From positions 1 through 9,129 of the forward strand of contig JAWOJF010000314.1 of assembly GCA_046481785.1 (NCBI GenBank): a stretch of 9,129 nucleotides of DNA, read 5' to 3'. Numbering within the stretch: the first letter of the stretch is position 1; every line of letters starts with the position of its first letter. Shown here piece after piece: positions 1-5,351 of the stretch. The translations under genes and the position numbers were made by a program. Source of the DNA: JAWOJF01 sp046481785. GTDB lineage: Bacteria; Bacteroidota; Ignavibacteria; Ignavibacteriales; Ignavibacteriaceae. The notes under the pieces were generated by a model that saw only the letters and a list, made by a program, of their open reading frames with translations, did not search any database and was not told where the DNA came from.

Positions 1-92
1 GTAAAACCTTTTGCTGCTTCTTGAGCAGTATTTATTAGAAGCGAGATTAAAAACATGGCTATTGATAAACATGCTAATTTTAATTTAGACAT
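1..92 (-). CDS. N-terminal fragment of an exported protein (cut by window edge)
   Basis: Only the first 30 codons are inside the window; the gene continues past position 1. It starts with ATG at 92-90, preceded by GGAG at 101-98 with five bases between. The peptide begins MSKLKLACLSIAMFLISLLI and continues NTAQEAAKGF. This is a textbook signal peptide: two lysines in the n-region, a hydrophobic core at about residues 6-20, and small residues (NTA, QEA) suited to signal peptidase I cleavage near residues 23-27. Cys8 is not in a lipobox (the residues before it are K-L-A), so a lipoprotein is unlikely. The mature part is not visible, so the function is unknown. Its direction matches that of the beta-barrel remnant upstream, and the two could once have been neighbours in one envelope-protein locus. 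Confidence 0.7.
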   Translation of the reverse strand, partial: MSKLKLACLSIAMFLISLLINTAQEAAKGF

Positions 93-189
93 TTTCACTC
101 CGTTAATTAATTTGACATCCTTCATACATTTACTGCAGCGGATGATATTCATTTAGTTTTTATTTTTCAGTAACATTATCAGAAAATCA

Positions 190-233
190 CCATACTGCAT
201 CGGTTCTTCCAACCTGATTAATAATAAGTATGG
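190..233. other. Nested inverted repeat in the leader of the exported-protein gene
   Basis: A perfect 7-bp inverted repeat (CCATACT at 190-196, AGTATGG at 227-233) encloses a second perfect 4-bp stem (GGTT at 202-205, AACC at 211-214) with a 5-base loop. The structure lies about 100-140 bases upstream of the ATG at 92, so it could be a structured 5' leader or a protein-binding palindrome. No run of T follows on either strand, so a simple intrinsic terminator is not supported. The inner loops are asymmetric and the arms AT-rich, so this may be chance. Confidence 0.3.
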
Positions 234-317
234 GCTGTATATATACTTTCTTAAAACTCCAGATTAATTATCAACGTTATTGTTTAATAAATTGAAACAA
301 TTTGGCGTCTTGTCAAA

Positions 318-407
318 TTAAAACTTCGCCGTAAATCCAATAATAGGCATAATTCCAAAATCATACCGAGGCTCTGTGGGACATAAAGTCAAACTTAGTT
401 GAAATTT
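318..407 (-). pseudogene. C-terminal remnant of a probable outer-membrane beta-barrel protein
   Basis: Reading minus from the IS edge there is an open frame of 29 codons ending in TAA at 320-318. Its last 20 residues are PTEPRYDFGIMPIIGFTAKF. Two stretches alternate in the manner of membrane beta-strands (KFQLSLTL and FGIMPIIGFTAKF), joined by a polar turn. The chain ends in phenylalanine, as is typical of proteins recognised by the BAM complex. The frame stays open into the IS end as F-G-V-S, but the transposase gene beyond is not related. The 5' part of the gene should lie to the right of the IS, yet only about 160 non-coding bases separate the IS from the rplQ terminator. I infer that the IS, or a deletion next to it, removed most of the gene. 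With 29 residues the family cannot be named, and a chance open frame is not excluded. Confidence 0.45.
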
Positions 408-408
408 A

Positions 409-420
409 GAGACTCCAAAA
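409..420 (+). repeat. Left terminal inverted repeat of the IS256-family element
   Basis: GAGACTCCAAAA lies 21 bases beyond the transposase stop codon. It matches the complement of the opposite end for 12 bases. A start with GAGACT is the kind of end I expect for this family. Confidence 0.75.
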
Positions 421-441
421 TAATTATGCCACCTTAGATTG

Positions 442-1659
442 TTATAATTTCAATTCGTTTTTAATAGCTGTTCTCAATAAATCAAGTTTTTGATAATTGT
501 TAATTTTTCTCATCCTCTTTTCTATTTGAAGTAGTGAAACAGCAACCCATCTGGCTCTCATCTCCGATGAAGACCAGTATTTAACTTTCCTTACATAATT
601 GCCAAGCTGCGAGTTTAGACTTTCGATAACATTTGTTGTAAGCAATGATTTTCCCAGTTCTTCGACTAATCCAAGCCGGTGGATTGTAAGTGTTTCTTCT
701 AAGCCTTCTGCTAATGAGTTTGCAGCACTTCTATTTATTTTGTTGAGTTCGTTTTTTATTTCAAACAATTTTGACTTGGCTGTCTCATAATCAGGTTCAA
801 GATACGCTCTTTGAAGCTTGCCTCTATAATGCTCTTGTTTATCTTTTGGTAAGTAGCTGACTACATTTTCTCTCTTATGCCAAGTACATCTTTGAGCTAC
901 TGCATACTTGCCAAACGTCTCTTTTACTGCTTTTATCAAGCCTGTTGAGCCATCGGTTATCGTGAGTATGCCTTGTCTAAAATTAAAATTTCTTCTTATC
1001 AATTCCTTTAATAATTCGCCTGTTGATTCGTTATTCTCTGTTGTCGAGTGGATAAAACTTAATGGTATTTTATCTCCCGTAATTGTTATGCCAAGGGCTA
1101 TTACTACTTGTTCTTTTGATAAATACTTACCATCTATTACCAAGCCTATAAAATCGTAATCACCTAAATCTCTTCCTTCAAATTCTTCCAATGCTTTTTT
1201 GCTCTCCTCTATAAATGTTCGGCTTACTGATGATTGGCTTAAACCAAAGCTTTCTGATGTAAGCCTGGCTACTTCTCCATAATTGCTTTCACTTAATCCG
1301 AAAATTATTCTTTTTATCAACTCTTCACTCGGCATTTCTGTCTGTCGTAACTTTTTATAATTCTCCAGCCCTTCTGTTTTTCTTCTCTTTTTATCATACA
1401 ATCTCGGTATCCGCATCTTTACTCGTTCATCTCCTATGCGGATGCTGCCGGGATTGCTGCCCCAACGGCTGTAGCTTTCTTCCTCATTTACATCTCTTTG
1501 ATATCTTTCTCCTGCTTTTTGATGTACCTCGTCTTCAAATACTTGATTGGCTATTAGTTTTGCTATTTCCGTATAATGTCTGAATAATTCTATTTGTGTT
1601 TCTATTGGTTGTTCTATTAACCAATTGAGATTTTTACTCGTTATTTCTTTATTTTCCAT
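442..1659 (-). CDS. IS256-family DDE transposase (Mutator-type)
   Basis: A 405-residue transposase that cuts and joins the ends of its own element. The RNase H-like catalytic triad is visible as D176 (in LVIDGK), D236 (in LTITDGSTG) and E346 (in TTNVIESLNS). The second Asp is followed 22 and 25 residues later by C258 and H261 (RCTWHK), the C-x2-H signature of the family. The residue after the Asp motifs and the N-x-I-E-x-L-N context around the Glu are also characteristic. The N-terminal third is charged and includes a likely helix-turn-helix DNA-binding region near residues 111-150 (EELIKRIIFGLSES and the following SQSSVSRTFIEE). Length is normal for the family (about 385-415) and there is no frameshift. 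It starts with ATG at 1659-1657, nine bases after an AAGGAG SD that lies inside a predicted fold-back structure, described separately. It is the only gene of the element. Confidence 0.95.
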   Translation of the reverse strand: MENKEITSKNLNWLIEQPIETQIELFRHYTEIAKLIANQVFEDEVHQKAGERYQRDVNEEESYSRWGSNPGSIRIGDERVKMRIPRLYDKKRRKTEGLENYKKLRQTEMPSEELIKRIIFGLSESNYGEVARLTSESFGLSQSSVSRTFIEESKKALEEFEGRDLGDYDFIGLVIDGKYLSKEQVVIALGITITGDKIPLSFIHSTTENNESTGELLKELIRRNFNFRQGILTITDGSTGLIKAVKETFGKYAVAQRCTWHKRENVVSYLPKDKQEHYRGKLQRAYLEPDYETAKSKLFEIKNELNKINRSAANSLAEGLEETLTIHRLGLVEELGKSLLTTNVIESLNSQLGNYVRKVKYWSSSEMRARWVAVSLLQIEKRMRKINNYQKLDLLRTAIKNELKL

Positions 1660-1663
1660 TTGA

Positions 1664-1720
1664 GAGACTCCTTAAGTTTTTATTTTGTTGATAACTTAAT
1701 TTATTAATTTTTGGAGTCTC
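1664..1720 (-). promoter_or_regulatory. Predicted fold-back RNA structure covering the transposase SD
   Basis: In a minus-strand transcript entering from outside the IS, the outer 8 bases GAGACTCC (1720-1713) can pair with GGAGTCTC (1671-1664), and TTAAGTT (1699-1693) can pair with AACTTAA (1678-1672). The two 3' arms are contiguous, giving 15 base pairs with one 13-base bulge and a 14-base loop. The 3' strand contains the whole SD (AAGGAG, 1674-1669). Transcripts starting inside the element would lack the 5' arm. This arrangement resembles the protection from read-through transcription known for IS10 and IS50. The pairing is read directly from sequence; the regulatory role is inference. Confidence 0.55.
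1709..1720 (-). repeat. Right terminal inverted repeat of the IS256-family element
   Basis: TTTTGGAGTCTC is the exact complement of the left end; a thirteenth base (T at 1708) continues the A/T run. Its outer eight bases are repeated in inverted orientation at 1664-1671, next to the transposase start. Confidence 0.75.
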
Positions 1721-1880
1721 TTTTCTTTTTTCCCTTTCTCTTATTTCAACTAACTTTTAATATAACTCAAGAAAATCTAAGTCGGGATTAAATACTTATC
1801 ATTTATCATGTTATGTTACTATTACGTAATTGATAAATTTTTCTAATGGACAATCCGGGATAATGAATACCTGTATTTAA
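1721..1880. other. Non-coding spacer between the IS and the rplQ terminator
   Basis: I see no credible gene, RNA or promoter here. The stretch is AT-rich and contains only very short frames. An 11-bp sequence, ATTTCAACTAA at 1743-1753, is the exact complement of 395-405 on the far side of the IS. No part of the truncated beta-barrel gene can be recognised. Confidence 0.5.
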
Positions 1881-1915
1881 AATAAAAAAAGAGCAGACCA
1901 ACCGGAATGCTCTTT
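1881..1915 (-). terminator. Rho-independent terminator of the ribosomal-protein operon
   Basis: On the minus strand AAAGAGCA (1915-1908) pairs perfectly with TGCTCTTT (1895-1888) across a 12-base loop. The hairpin runs directly into TTTTTTTATT. It begins 24 bases after the rplQ stop codon, where an operon end is expected, and it separates the essential operon from the IS region. Confidence 0.85.
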
Positions 1916-1939
1916 AATTTTCACAAACTAAAAGAAAAT

Positions 1940-2512
1940 TTATTTTTCTTCGCTTTTTTCTTCGGAACTTTCGGTTGTTTTTTCTTCAGTAGTTTCTTCA
2001 ATTACCTGGGCGTCTTCAATAACTTCCTTCTTTGCTTTCGCTTTGGCTCTTGTTTTAGTTTTGGCTTTCGGCTCTTCAACAACCTCTTCAACTTTCTCAA
2101 CTTTATCTTCTGTTTTTTTTGCTTTCGCTTTCGGTTCTTTCTTTACGGAAACATCGTTAAAATCCACAAGTTCAATCAGAGCCATATCGGCTGCGTCGCC
2201 GGCACGGTTGCCTAATTTAACAACACGTGTGTATCCGCCCGGTCTGTCACCAATTTTGGGTACTATTTCGGAAAATAATTCCTTAAGTACATCTTTGTCG
2301 TTTATAAAACGGGCGATAAATCTTCTCGCGGCAACTGAATCGTCTTTAGCTTTAGTAATAAGCGGTTCAACAAATGATCGAGTTTCTTTTGCCTTAGCTA
2401 CGGTAGTTTTAATTTTCTTGTGTTTCAAAAGAGCCGTAGCTAATGCTTTTAAAGTAGCAGCTCTGTGTGATGCAGTTCTTCCTAATTTTCTACCTTTAAC
2501 TCTATGTCTCAT
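1940..2512 (-). CDS. rplQ: 50S ribosomal protein L17 with a long charged C-terminal tail
   Basis: L17 is a 50S protein near the exit of the peptide tunnel. Residues 1 to about 120 are the standard fold, opening MRHRVKGRKLGRTASHRAAT and containing the conserved K-I-x-T-T segment (33-37) and the P-G-G-Y-T-R-V-V-K-L turn (91-100). Residues 123-190 form an extra 68-residue tail made almost only of Lys, Glu, Ala, Thr and Val, shifting from Lys/Ala-rich (about 124-165) to Glu/Thr/Ser-rich at the end. It is probably disordered. Many L17 proteins end near 115-125 residues. Tailed forms are known in Bacteroidota/Chlorobi-type lineages. The ATG at 2512-2510 follows an AAAGG motif; the gap after rpoA is 21 bases. 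It is the last gene of the operon. Confidence 0.96.
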   Translation of the reverse strand: MRHRVKGRKLGRTASHRAATLKALATALLKHKKIKTTVAKAKETRSFVEPLITKAKDDSVAARRFIARFINDKDVLKELFSEIVPKIGDRPGGYTRVVKLGNRAGDAADMALIELVDFNDVSVKKEPKAKAKKTEDKVEKVEEVVEEPKAKTKTRAKAKAKKEVIEDAQVIEETTEEKTTESSEEKSEEK

Positions 2513-2533
2513 TCTTCTACCTTTTTTGCAATA

Positions 2534-3529
2534 TTAGTTATTATCAGTATCGTATTTTATATATCGGTCAACGTCCATACCAAAATCGAGTCCGTAATTT
2601 TCTACGATTTCAATCAATTCAGCAAGGGACTTTCTACCAAAGTTTCTGAATTTAAGCATTTCAGATTCATCTTTACGAACTAAGTCGCCAAGAGTTTTTA
2701 TATTTGCTGCTTTAAGACAATTATGAGATCTAACGCTAAGCTCCAAATCATCTACACTTGTAAGTAATATTTTTTTTACTCTTTCTGTTTCGGCGTCTTT
2801 TTCGGTTTCAACTTTGTGCTCTTCCTGTTCAACATCAAAATTGATGAACAGATTAATATGATCTTTAAGCACACTGCCCGCATTAGACAAAGCATCTTCG
2901 GGTGTAAGACTGCCGTCTGTAGTAATTTCGAGTGTTAGCTCTTCAAAATCGTTACTTTCACCAATTCTAACATTTTTAACGTCGTAAGTAACCTTACGGA
3001 TTGGCGTATAGATGGAATCAATAGGAATAATTCCTATGGTTTGATCAACAATCACCTGCATGTTAGAAGGCACATAACCTTTACCGAACCCGAATCTCAA
3101 TTCCATTGCCACTTTAGCATCTGCGTTTAGTGTAGCAATTTTTAAGTCCGGATTTAAGATTTCGATATCGGGGCAGGCTTTTTGCAGATCTGCCGCGGTA
3201 AATTCACCTGGTCCGTTCAAGGATAATTCCAATCTATTGGCTTTTTTGTTAAGAATTTTCATACGAACTTTTTTCAAGTTCAGTATAATTTCTGTAACAT
3301 CTTCGACTATACCCGGTATATTTGTAAACTCATGTAAAACACCGTCTACTTTAATAGCGTTAATAGCAGCTCCGGTAACAGATGATAAAAGCACTCTTCT
3401 AAATGCGTTTCCTAAAGTTACACCAAATCCTCTTTCTAACGGCTGAACGGTGAACTTTCCGTACCGGTCAGACGCTGTTGATTCTTCTAATACTACACCT
3501 TCCGGCATCTTAATGAACGGATAGCTCAT
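2534..3529 (-). CDS. rpoA: DNA-directed RNA polymerase subunit alpha
   Basis: The 331-residue alpha subunit dimerises to nucleate RNA polymerase assembly and contacts DNA and activators through its C-terminal domain. The N-terminal domain (about 1-232) carries the dimerisation motif PLERGFGVTLGNAFRRVLLS (30-49), including the adjacent arginines 44-45. A charged linker, rich in Glu and Lys, spans about 233-252. The C-terminal domain (about 253-322) includes L-S-V-R-S-H-N-C-L-K (264-273), where R267 corresponds to the UP-element-binding R265 of E. coli, and a helix-hairpin-helix segment with NFGRKSLAEL (296-305). The ATG follows AGAGGA by seven bases; the gap to rpsD is 26 bases. Position between rpsD and rplQ is the usual one for the alpha operon. 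Confidence 0.98.
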   Translation of the reverse strand: MSYPFIKMPEGVVLEESTASDRYGKFTVQPLERGFGVTLGNAFRRVLLSSVTGAAINAIKVDGVLHEFTNIPGIVEDVTEIILNLKKVRMKILNKKANRLELSLNGPGEFTAADLQKACPDIEILNPDLKIATLNADAKVAMELRFGFGKGYVPSNMQVIVDQTIGIIPIDSIYTPIRKVTYDVKNVRIGESNDFEELTLEITTDGSLTPEDALSNAGSVLKDHINLFINFDVEQEEHKVETEKDAETERVKKILLTSVDDLELSVRSHNCLKAANIKTLGDLVRKDESEMLKFRNFGRKSLAELIEIVENYGLDFGMDVDRYIKYDTDNN

Positions 3530-3555
3530 TTAAAATTCCTCTTTCTAATTATAGA

Positions 3556-4182
3556 TTATTTTGAATACAACTCAACAATCAGTTGTTCATTTGCATTTAA
3601 CGGTATTTCTTCGCGTTCAGGAACCTGTAAAAAAGTACCGCTTAATGTGGCTTTTTCAATCTGCAACCAACTGTATAAACTATCTTTAGTTCTGCGCAAC
3701 GAATCGTGTATCGAATCCATTTTTTTGCTTGCATCTTTAATGGAAACAACATCCCCGGGAGAAACTAAAAAAGAAGGGACGTTTACAATTTTTCCGTTAA
3801 CCAACAGGTGACCGTGTAATACTAACTGACGCGCAGCTTTTCGTGAAGGTGAAAAACCTAATCTGAAAACAACGTTATCCAATCTTCTTTCCAACAACAT
3901 AATCAAGTTAGCGCCTGTAACACCTTTTTGTCGGTTTGCATTCTCAAAATAAGTTCTAAATTGAGTTTCAAGAATTCCGTAAATTCTTTTAATTTTTTGT
4001 TTTTCTCTTAACTGAACTCCGTATTCGGAAAATTTAGCTCTTCTGTTCAAACCATGCTGACCGGGAGGATAGTTTTTTTGTTCGAGCGGGCATTTTTCGG
4101 ATAAGCATTTAGAGCCTTTCAGAAAAAGCTTTTGTTTTTCCCTTCTGCATAATTTACAACTTGGACCAGTATATCTTGCCAT
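3556..4182 (-). CDS. rpsD: 30S ribosomal protein S4 (zinc-knuckle form)
   Basis: S4 binds 16S rRNA early and starts assembly of the 30S body. The 208-residue chain opens MARYTGPSCKLCRREKQKLF. Cysteines at 9, 12, 26 and 31 make a complete four-Cys zinc knuckle, the C+ form that many bacteria have lost. The S4 RNA-binding domain lies at about residues 96-150 (LERRLDNVVFRLGF, then SRKAARQLVLHGHLLVNG), and the conserved tail ends IVELYSK. In E. coli S4 is also the translational repressor of the alpha operon; whether that holds here cannot be told. The ATG is preceded by AGGAGA at seven bases. The gap to rpsK is 15 bases. Confidence 0.98.
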   Translation of the reverse strand: MARYTGPSCKLCRREKQKLFLKGSKCLSEKCPLEQKNYPPGQHGLNRRAKFSEYGVQLREKQKIKRIYGILETQFRTYFENANRQKGVTGANLIMLLERRLDNVVFRLGFSPSRKAARQLVLHGHLLVNGKIVNVPSFLVSPGDVVSIKDASKKMDSIHDSLRRTKDSLYSWLQIEKATLSGTFLQVPEREEIPLNANEQLIVELYSK

Positions 4183-4197
4183 TAATTACTCTCCTAA

Positions 4198-4584
4198 TTA
4201 AACTCTTCTTCTTTTCGGTGGTCTGCAACCATTGTGAGGGATTGGTGTAATATCTCTAATAGACATCACCTGTATACCGGCAGTAGTTAAAGCGCGGATT
4301 GCAGCTTCTCTTCCCGAACCGGGACCTTTAACAAAAACATCAACTCGTCTTAAACCGAGATCATGAGCTTCTTTTGCGGCTGATTCGGCAGATACCTGAG
4401 CTGCAAACGGAGTATTTTTTCTTGATCCCTTAAAACCATTTTTACCGGCAGACGACCACGAAATTGTATTTCCATATATATCTGATATGGTAACAATAAT
4501 ATTATTAAACGATGCTTTAACGTGAGCAACGCCAACAGCATCAACATGAACTTTCTTTTTTGCCTTTTTTACTGACTTAGCCAA
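4198..4584 (-). CDS. rpsK: 30S ribosomal protein S11
   Basis: S11 lies on the 30S platform beside the mRNA exit channel, near the 3' end of 16S rRNA. The 128 residues match the family throughout: SFNNIIVTISD (25-35), the KNTPFAAQVSAESAAKEA region (56-73), GPGSGREAA (87-95), and the invariant end PHNGCRPPKRRRV. N118-G119 is in the context where E. coli S11 forms isoaspartate; the same modification here is inference. The start is TTG at 4584-4582: no ATG or GTG is available between it and the rpsM stop only 18 bases away, and AAGGAG lies seven bases upstream. The second residue is Ala, so methionine is probably removed. Confidence 0.97.
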   Translation of the reverse strand: MAKSVKKAKKKVHVDAVGVAHVKASFNNIIVTISDIYGNTISWSSAGKNGFKGSRKNTPFAAQVSAESAAKEAHDLGLRRVDVFVKGPGSGREAAIRALTTAGIQVMSIRDITPIPHNGCRPPKRRRV

Positions 4585-4591
4585 AGTTTAA

Positions 4592-4597
4592 CTCCTT
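4592..4597 (-). promoter_or_regulatory. Shine-Dalgarno site deciding the TTG start of rpsK
   Basis: AAGGAG stands seven bases before TTG at 4584-4582. There is no competing ATG, so this fixes the start codon. Confidence 0.85.
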
Positions 4598-4602
4598 TTT
4601 AA

Positions 4603-4986
4603 TTATTTCTTGCCGGCGACTTTCTTTTTGCCCGCCACAGTTCTACGTTTACCTTTACGTGTACGCGAGTTCGTTTTAGTCCTCTGTCCACGGCAGGGTA
4701 AGCCACGTCTATGTCGTAACCCTCTGTAAGCACCAATGTCCATTAATCTTTTAATATTCTGTTGAACTTCACTTCTAAGGGCGCCTTCAACTTTATATTC
4801 GGTTGTCATTACCGATCTTATTTCGGCAACTTCCTGCTCAGTTAAATCGGCAATTTTTTTTTCTGCATCTACTTTGGCTTTAGTTAATATTTCACGAGCC
4901 GCCGCCTGTCCGATACCATAAATATAAGTCAATCCGATGTAAACTTTTTTTTGTTTTGGTAAGTCAATACCTGCAATACGAGCCAA
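4603..4986 (-). CDS. rpsM: 30S ribosomal protein S13
   Basis: S13 sits in the head of the 30S subunit, touches the P-site tRNA and forms bridges to the 50S subunit. The 127-residue chain opens MARIAGIDLPKQKKVYIGLT, has the helix-two-turn-helix segment with the YIYGIG motif (22-27), and the conserved RGLRHRRGLPCRGQRTKTN block (about 93-111). The tail after RTRKGKRR is a short Lys/Ala repeat (AGKKKVAGKK), a few residues longer than in E. coli. The start is TTG at 4986-4984, seven bases after a perfect AGGAGG. Pairwise matching to the family N-terminus supports this codon. The gap after rpmJ is 21 bases. It is the first gene of the classical alpha operon, but no promoter is visible here. Confidence 0.97.
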   Translation of the reverse strand: MARIAGIDLPKQKKVYIGLTYIYGIGQAAAREILTKAKVDAEKKIADLTEQEVAEIRSVMTTEYKVEGALRSEVQQNIKRLMDIGAYRGLRHRRGLPCRGQRTKTNSRTRKGKRRTVAGKKKVAGKK

Positions 4987-4993
4987 GCTATAT

Positions 4994-4999
4994 CCTCCT
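4994..4999 (-). promoter_or_regulatory. Shine-Dalgarno site deciding the TTG start of rpsM
   Basis: AGGAGG, the full consensus, lies seven bases before TTG at 4986-4984. No in-frame ATG or GTG fits the family N-terminus. Confidence 0.85.
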
Positions 5000-5007
5000 A
5001 ATAAATT

Positions 5008-5121
5008 CTAACCTTGTCGTTGTTTGTGTTTTGGAGTTTTGCAAATTACTCTTACAACACCTTTTCTTTTGATGATCTTGCAGTGCTCACATATTTTCTT
5101 AACTGATGCACGAACTTTCAT
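5008..5121 (-). CDS. rpmJ: 50S ribosomal protein L36 (zinc-binding form)
   Basis: This 37-codon gene is the smallest ribosomal protein gene. The protein starts MKVRASVKKICEHCKIIKRK and ends RVICKTPKHKQRQG. The zinc ligands C11, C14, C27 and H32 are all present, so it is the C+ form. L36 binds 23S rRNA in the 50S subunit near the GTPase-associated region. The ATG at 5121-5119 follows GGAG with five bases between. It is 11 bases after infA and 21 bases before rpsM, its normal place between IF-1 and S13. Confidence 0.96.
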   Translation of the reverse strand: MKVRASVKKICEHCKIIKRKGVVRVICKTPKHKQRQG

Positions 5122-5132
5122 CTTCGCTCCGT

Positions 5133-5351
5133 TTATTTATATCTGTATGTAATTCTACCTTTGTTCAAATCATAAGGAGATAATTCAATCGAAACTTTAT
5201 CCCCAACTAATATTTTAATAAAGTGCATTCGCATTTTACCGGAAATATGGGCTAACAATTCATGTCCATTATCAAGTTTTACCTTAAAATAGGCATTGGG
5301 CAATGTTTCTGTAACTACACCATCAACTTTTATTGCGTCTTGTTTCGCCAT
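5133..5351 (-). CDS. infA: Translation initiation factor IF-1
   Basis: IF-1 fills the ribosomal A site during initiation and assists IF-2 and IF-3. The 72 residues form a single OB-fold (S1-like) domain of exactly the usual length, with the conserved G-V-V-T-E-T-L-P-N-A-Y-F-K-V (11-24), HELLAHISGKMRMHFIKILV (about 30-49) and the end SPYDLNKGRITYRYK. The ATG abuts the TAA stop of map with no gap, and I see no good SD before it, so translation is probably coupled to map. The rpmJ gene follows 11 bases later. Confidence 0.98.
   Translation of the reverse strand: MAKQDAIKVDGVVTETLPNAYFKVKLDNGHELLAHISGKMRMHFIKILVGDKVSIELSPYDLNKGRITYRYK

Larger units (their letters stand above)
409..1720 (-). mobile_element. 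IS256-family insertion sequence, apparently complete
   Basis: The element has one full-length transposase gene bounded by matching terminal inverted repeats, GAGACTCCAAAA at 409-420 and its complement at 1709-1720. The span of 1312 bp is normal for the IS256 family. It sits immediately downstream of the ribosomal-protein operon terminator, in the same direction as the operon. No 8- or 9-bp target duplication is seen: the left flank (400-408) is TGAAATTTA and the right flank (1721-1729) is TTTTCTTTT. That suggests an adjacent deletion or other rearrangement after insertion, or that the true ends lie slightly outside the ones I mark. The transposase frame is uninterrupted and has all catalytic residues, so the copy may still be active. 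Confidence 0.85.

Noticed and set aside
1..92. Lipoprotein reading of the left-edge gene based on Cys8
   Set aside because: The residues before the cysteine (K-L-A) do not make a lipobox and the hydrophobic core lies after it, not before.
279..301. Hairpin ATTGTTT/AAACAAT after the beta-barrel remnant as a terminator
   Set aside because: The stem has only one G-C pair and no T-run follows, so it would be unstable; probably chance in AT-rich DNA.
400..1729. Target-site duplication of 8-9 bp around the IS
   Set aside because: The bases next to the two ends (TGAAATTTA and TTTTCTTTT) do not match in direct orientation, and shifting the ends by a few bases does not help.
1734..1775. Sigma-70-like promoter entering the IS (TTGAGT, 17 bases, GAAATA on the minus strand)
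   Set aside because: The -10 match is poor, the sequence lies outside the element, and no Bacteroidota-type TAnnTTTG box is seen.
1907..2215. 102-codon plus-strand frame rich in Phe and Leu, resembling a membrane protein
   Set aside because: The Phe/Leu runs are the complement of Lys/Glu codons in the L17 tail, and the frame starts inside the terminator stem.
2043..2537. 164-codon open frame on the plus strand opposite rplQ
   Set aside because: It is antisense to a clearly real L17 gene; its composition follows from the Lys/Glu-rich codons on the other strand, and it has no recognisable domain.
4350..4547. 65-codon minus-strand frame inside rpsK
   Set aside because: It is an out-of-frame shadow of S11, which matches its family along its full length.
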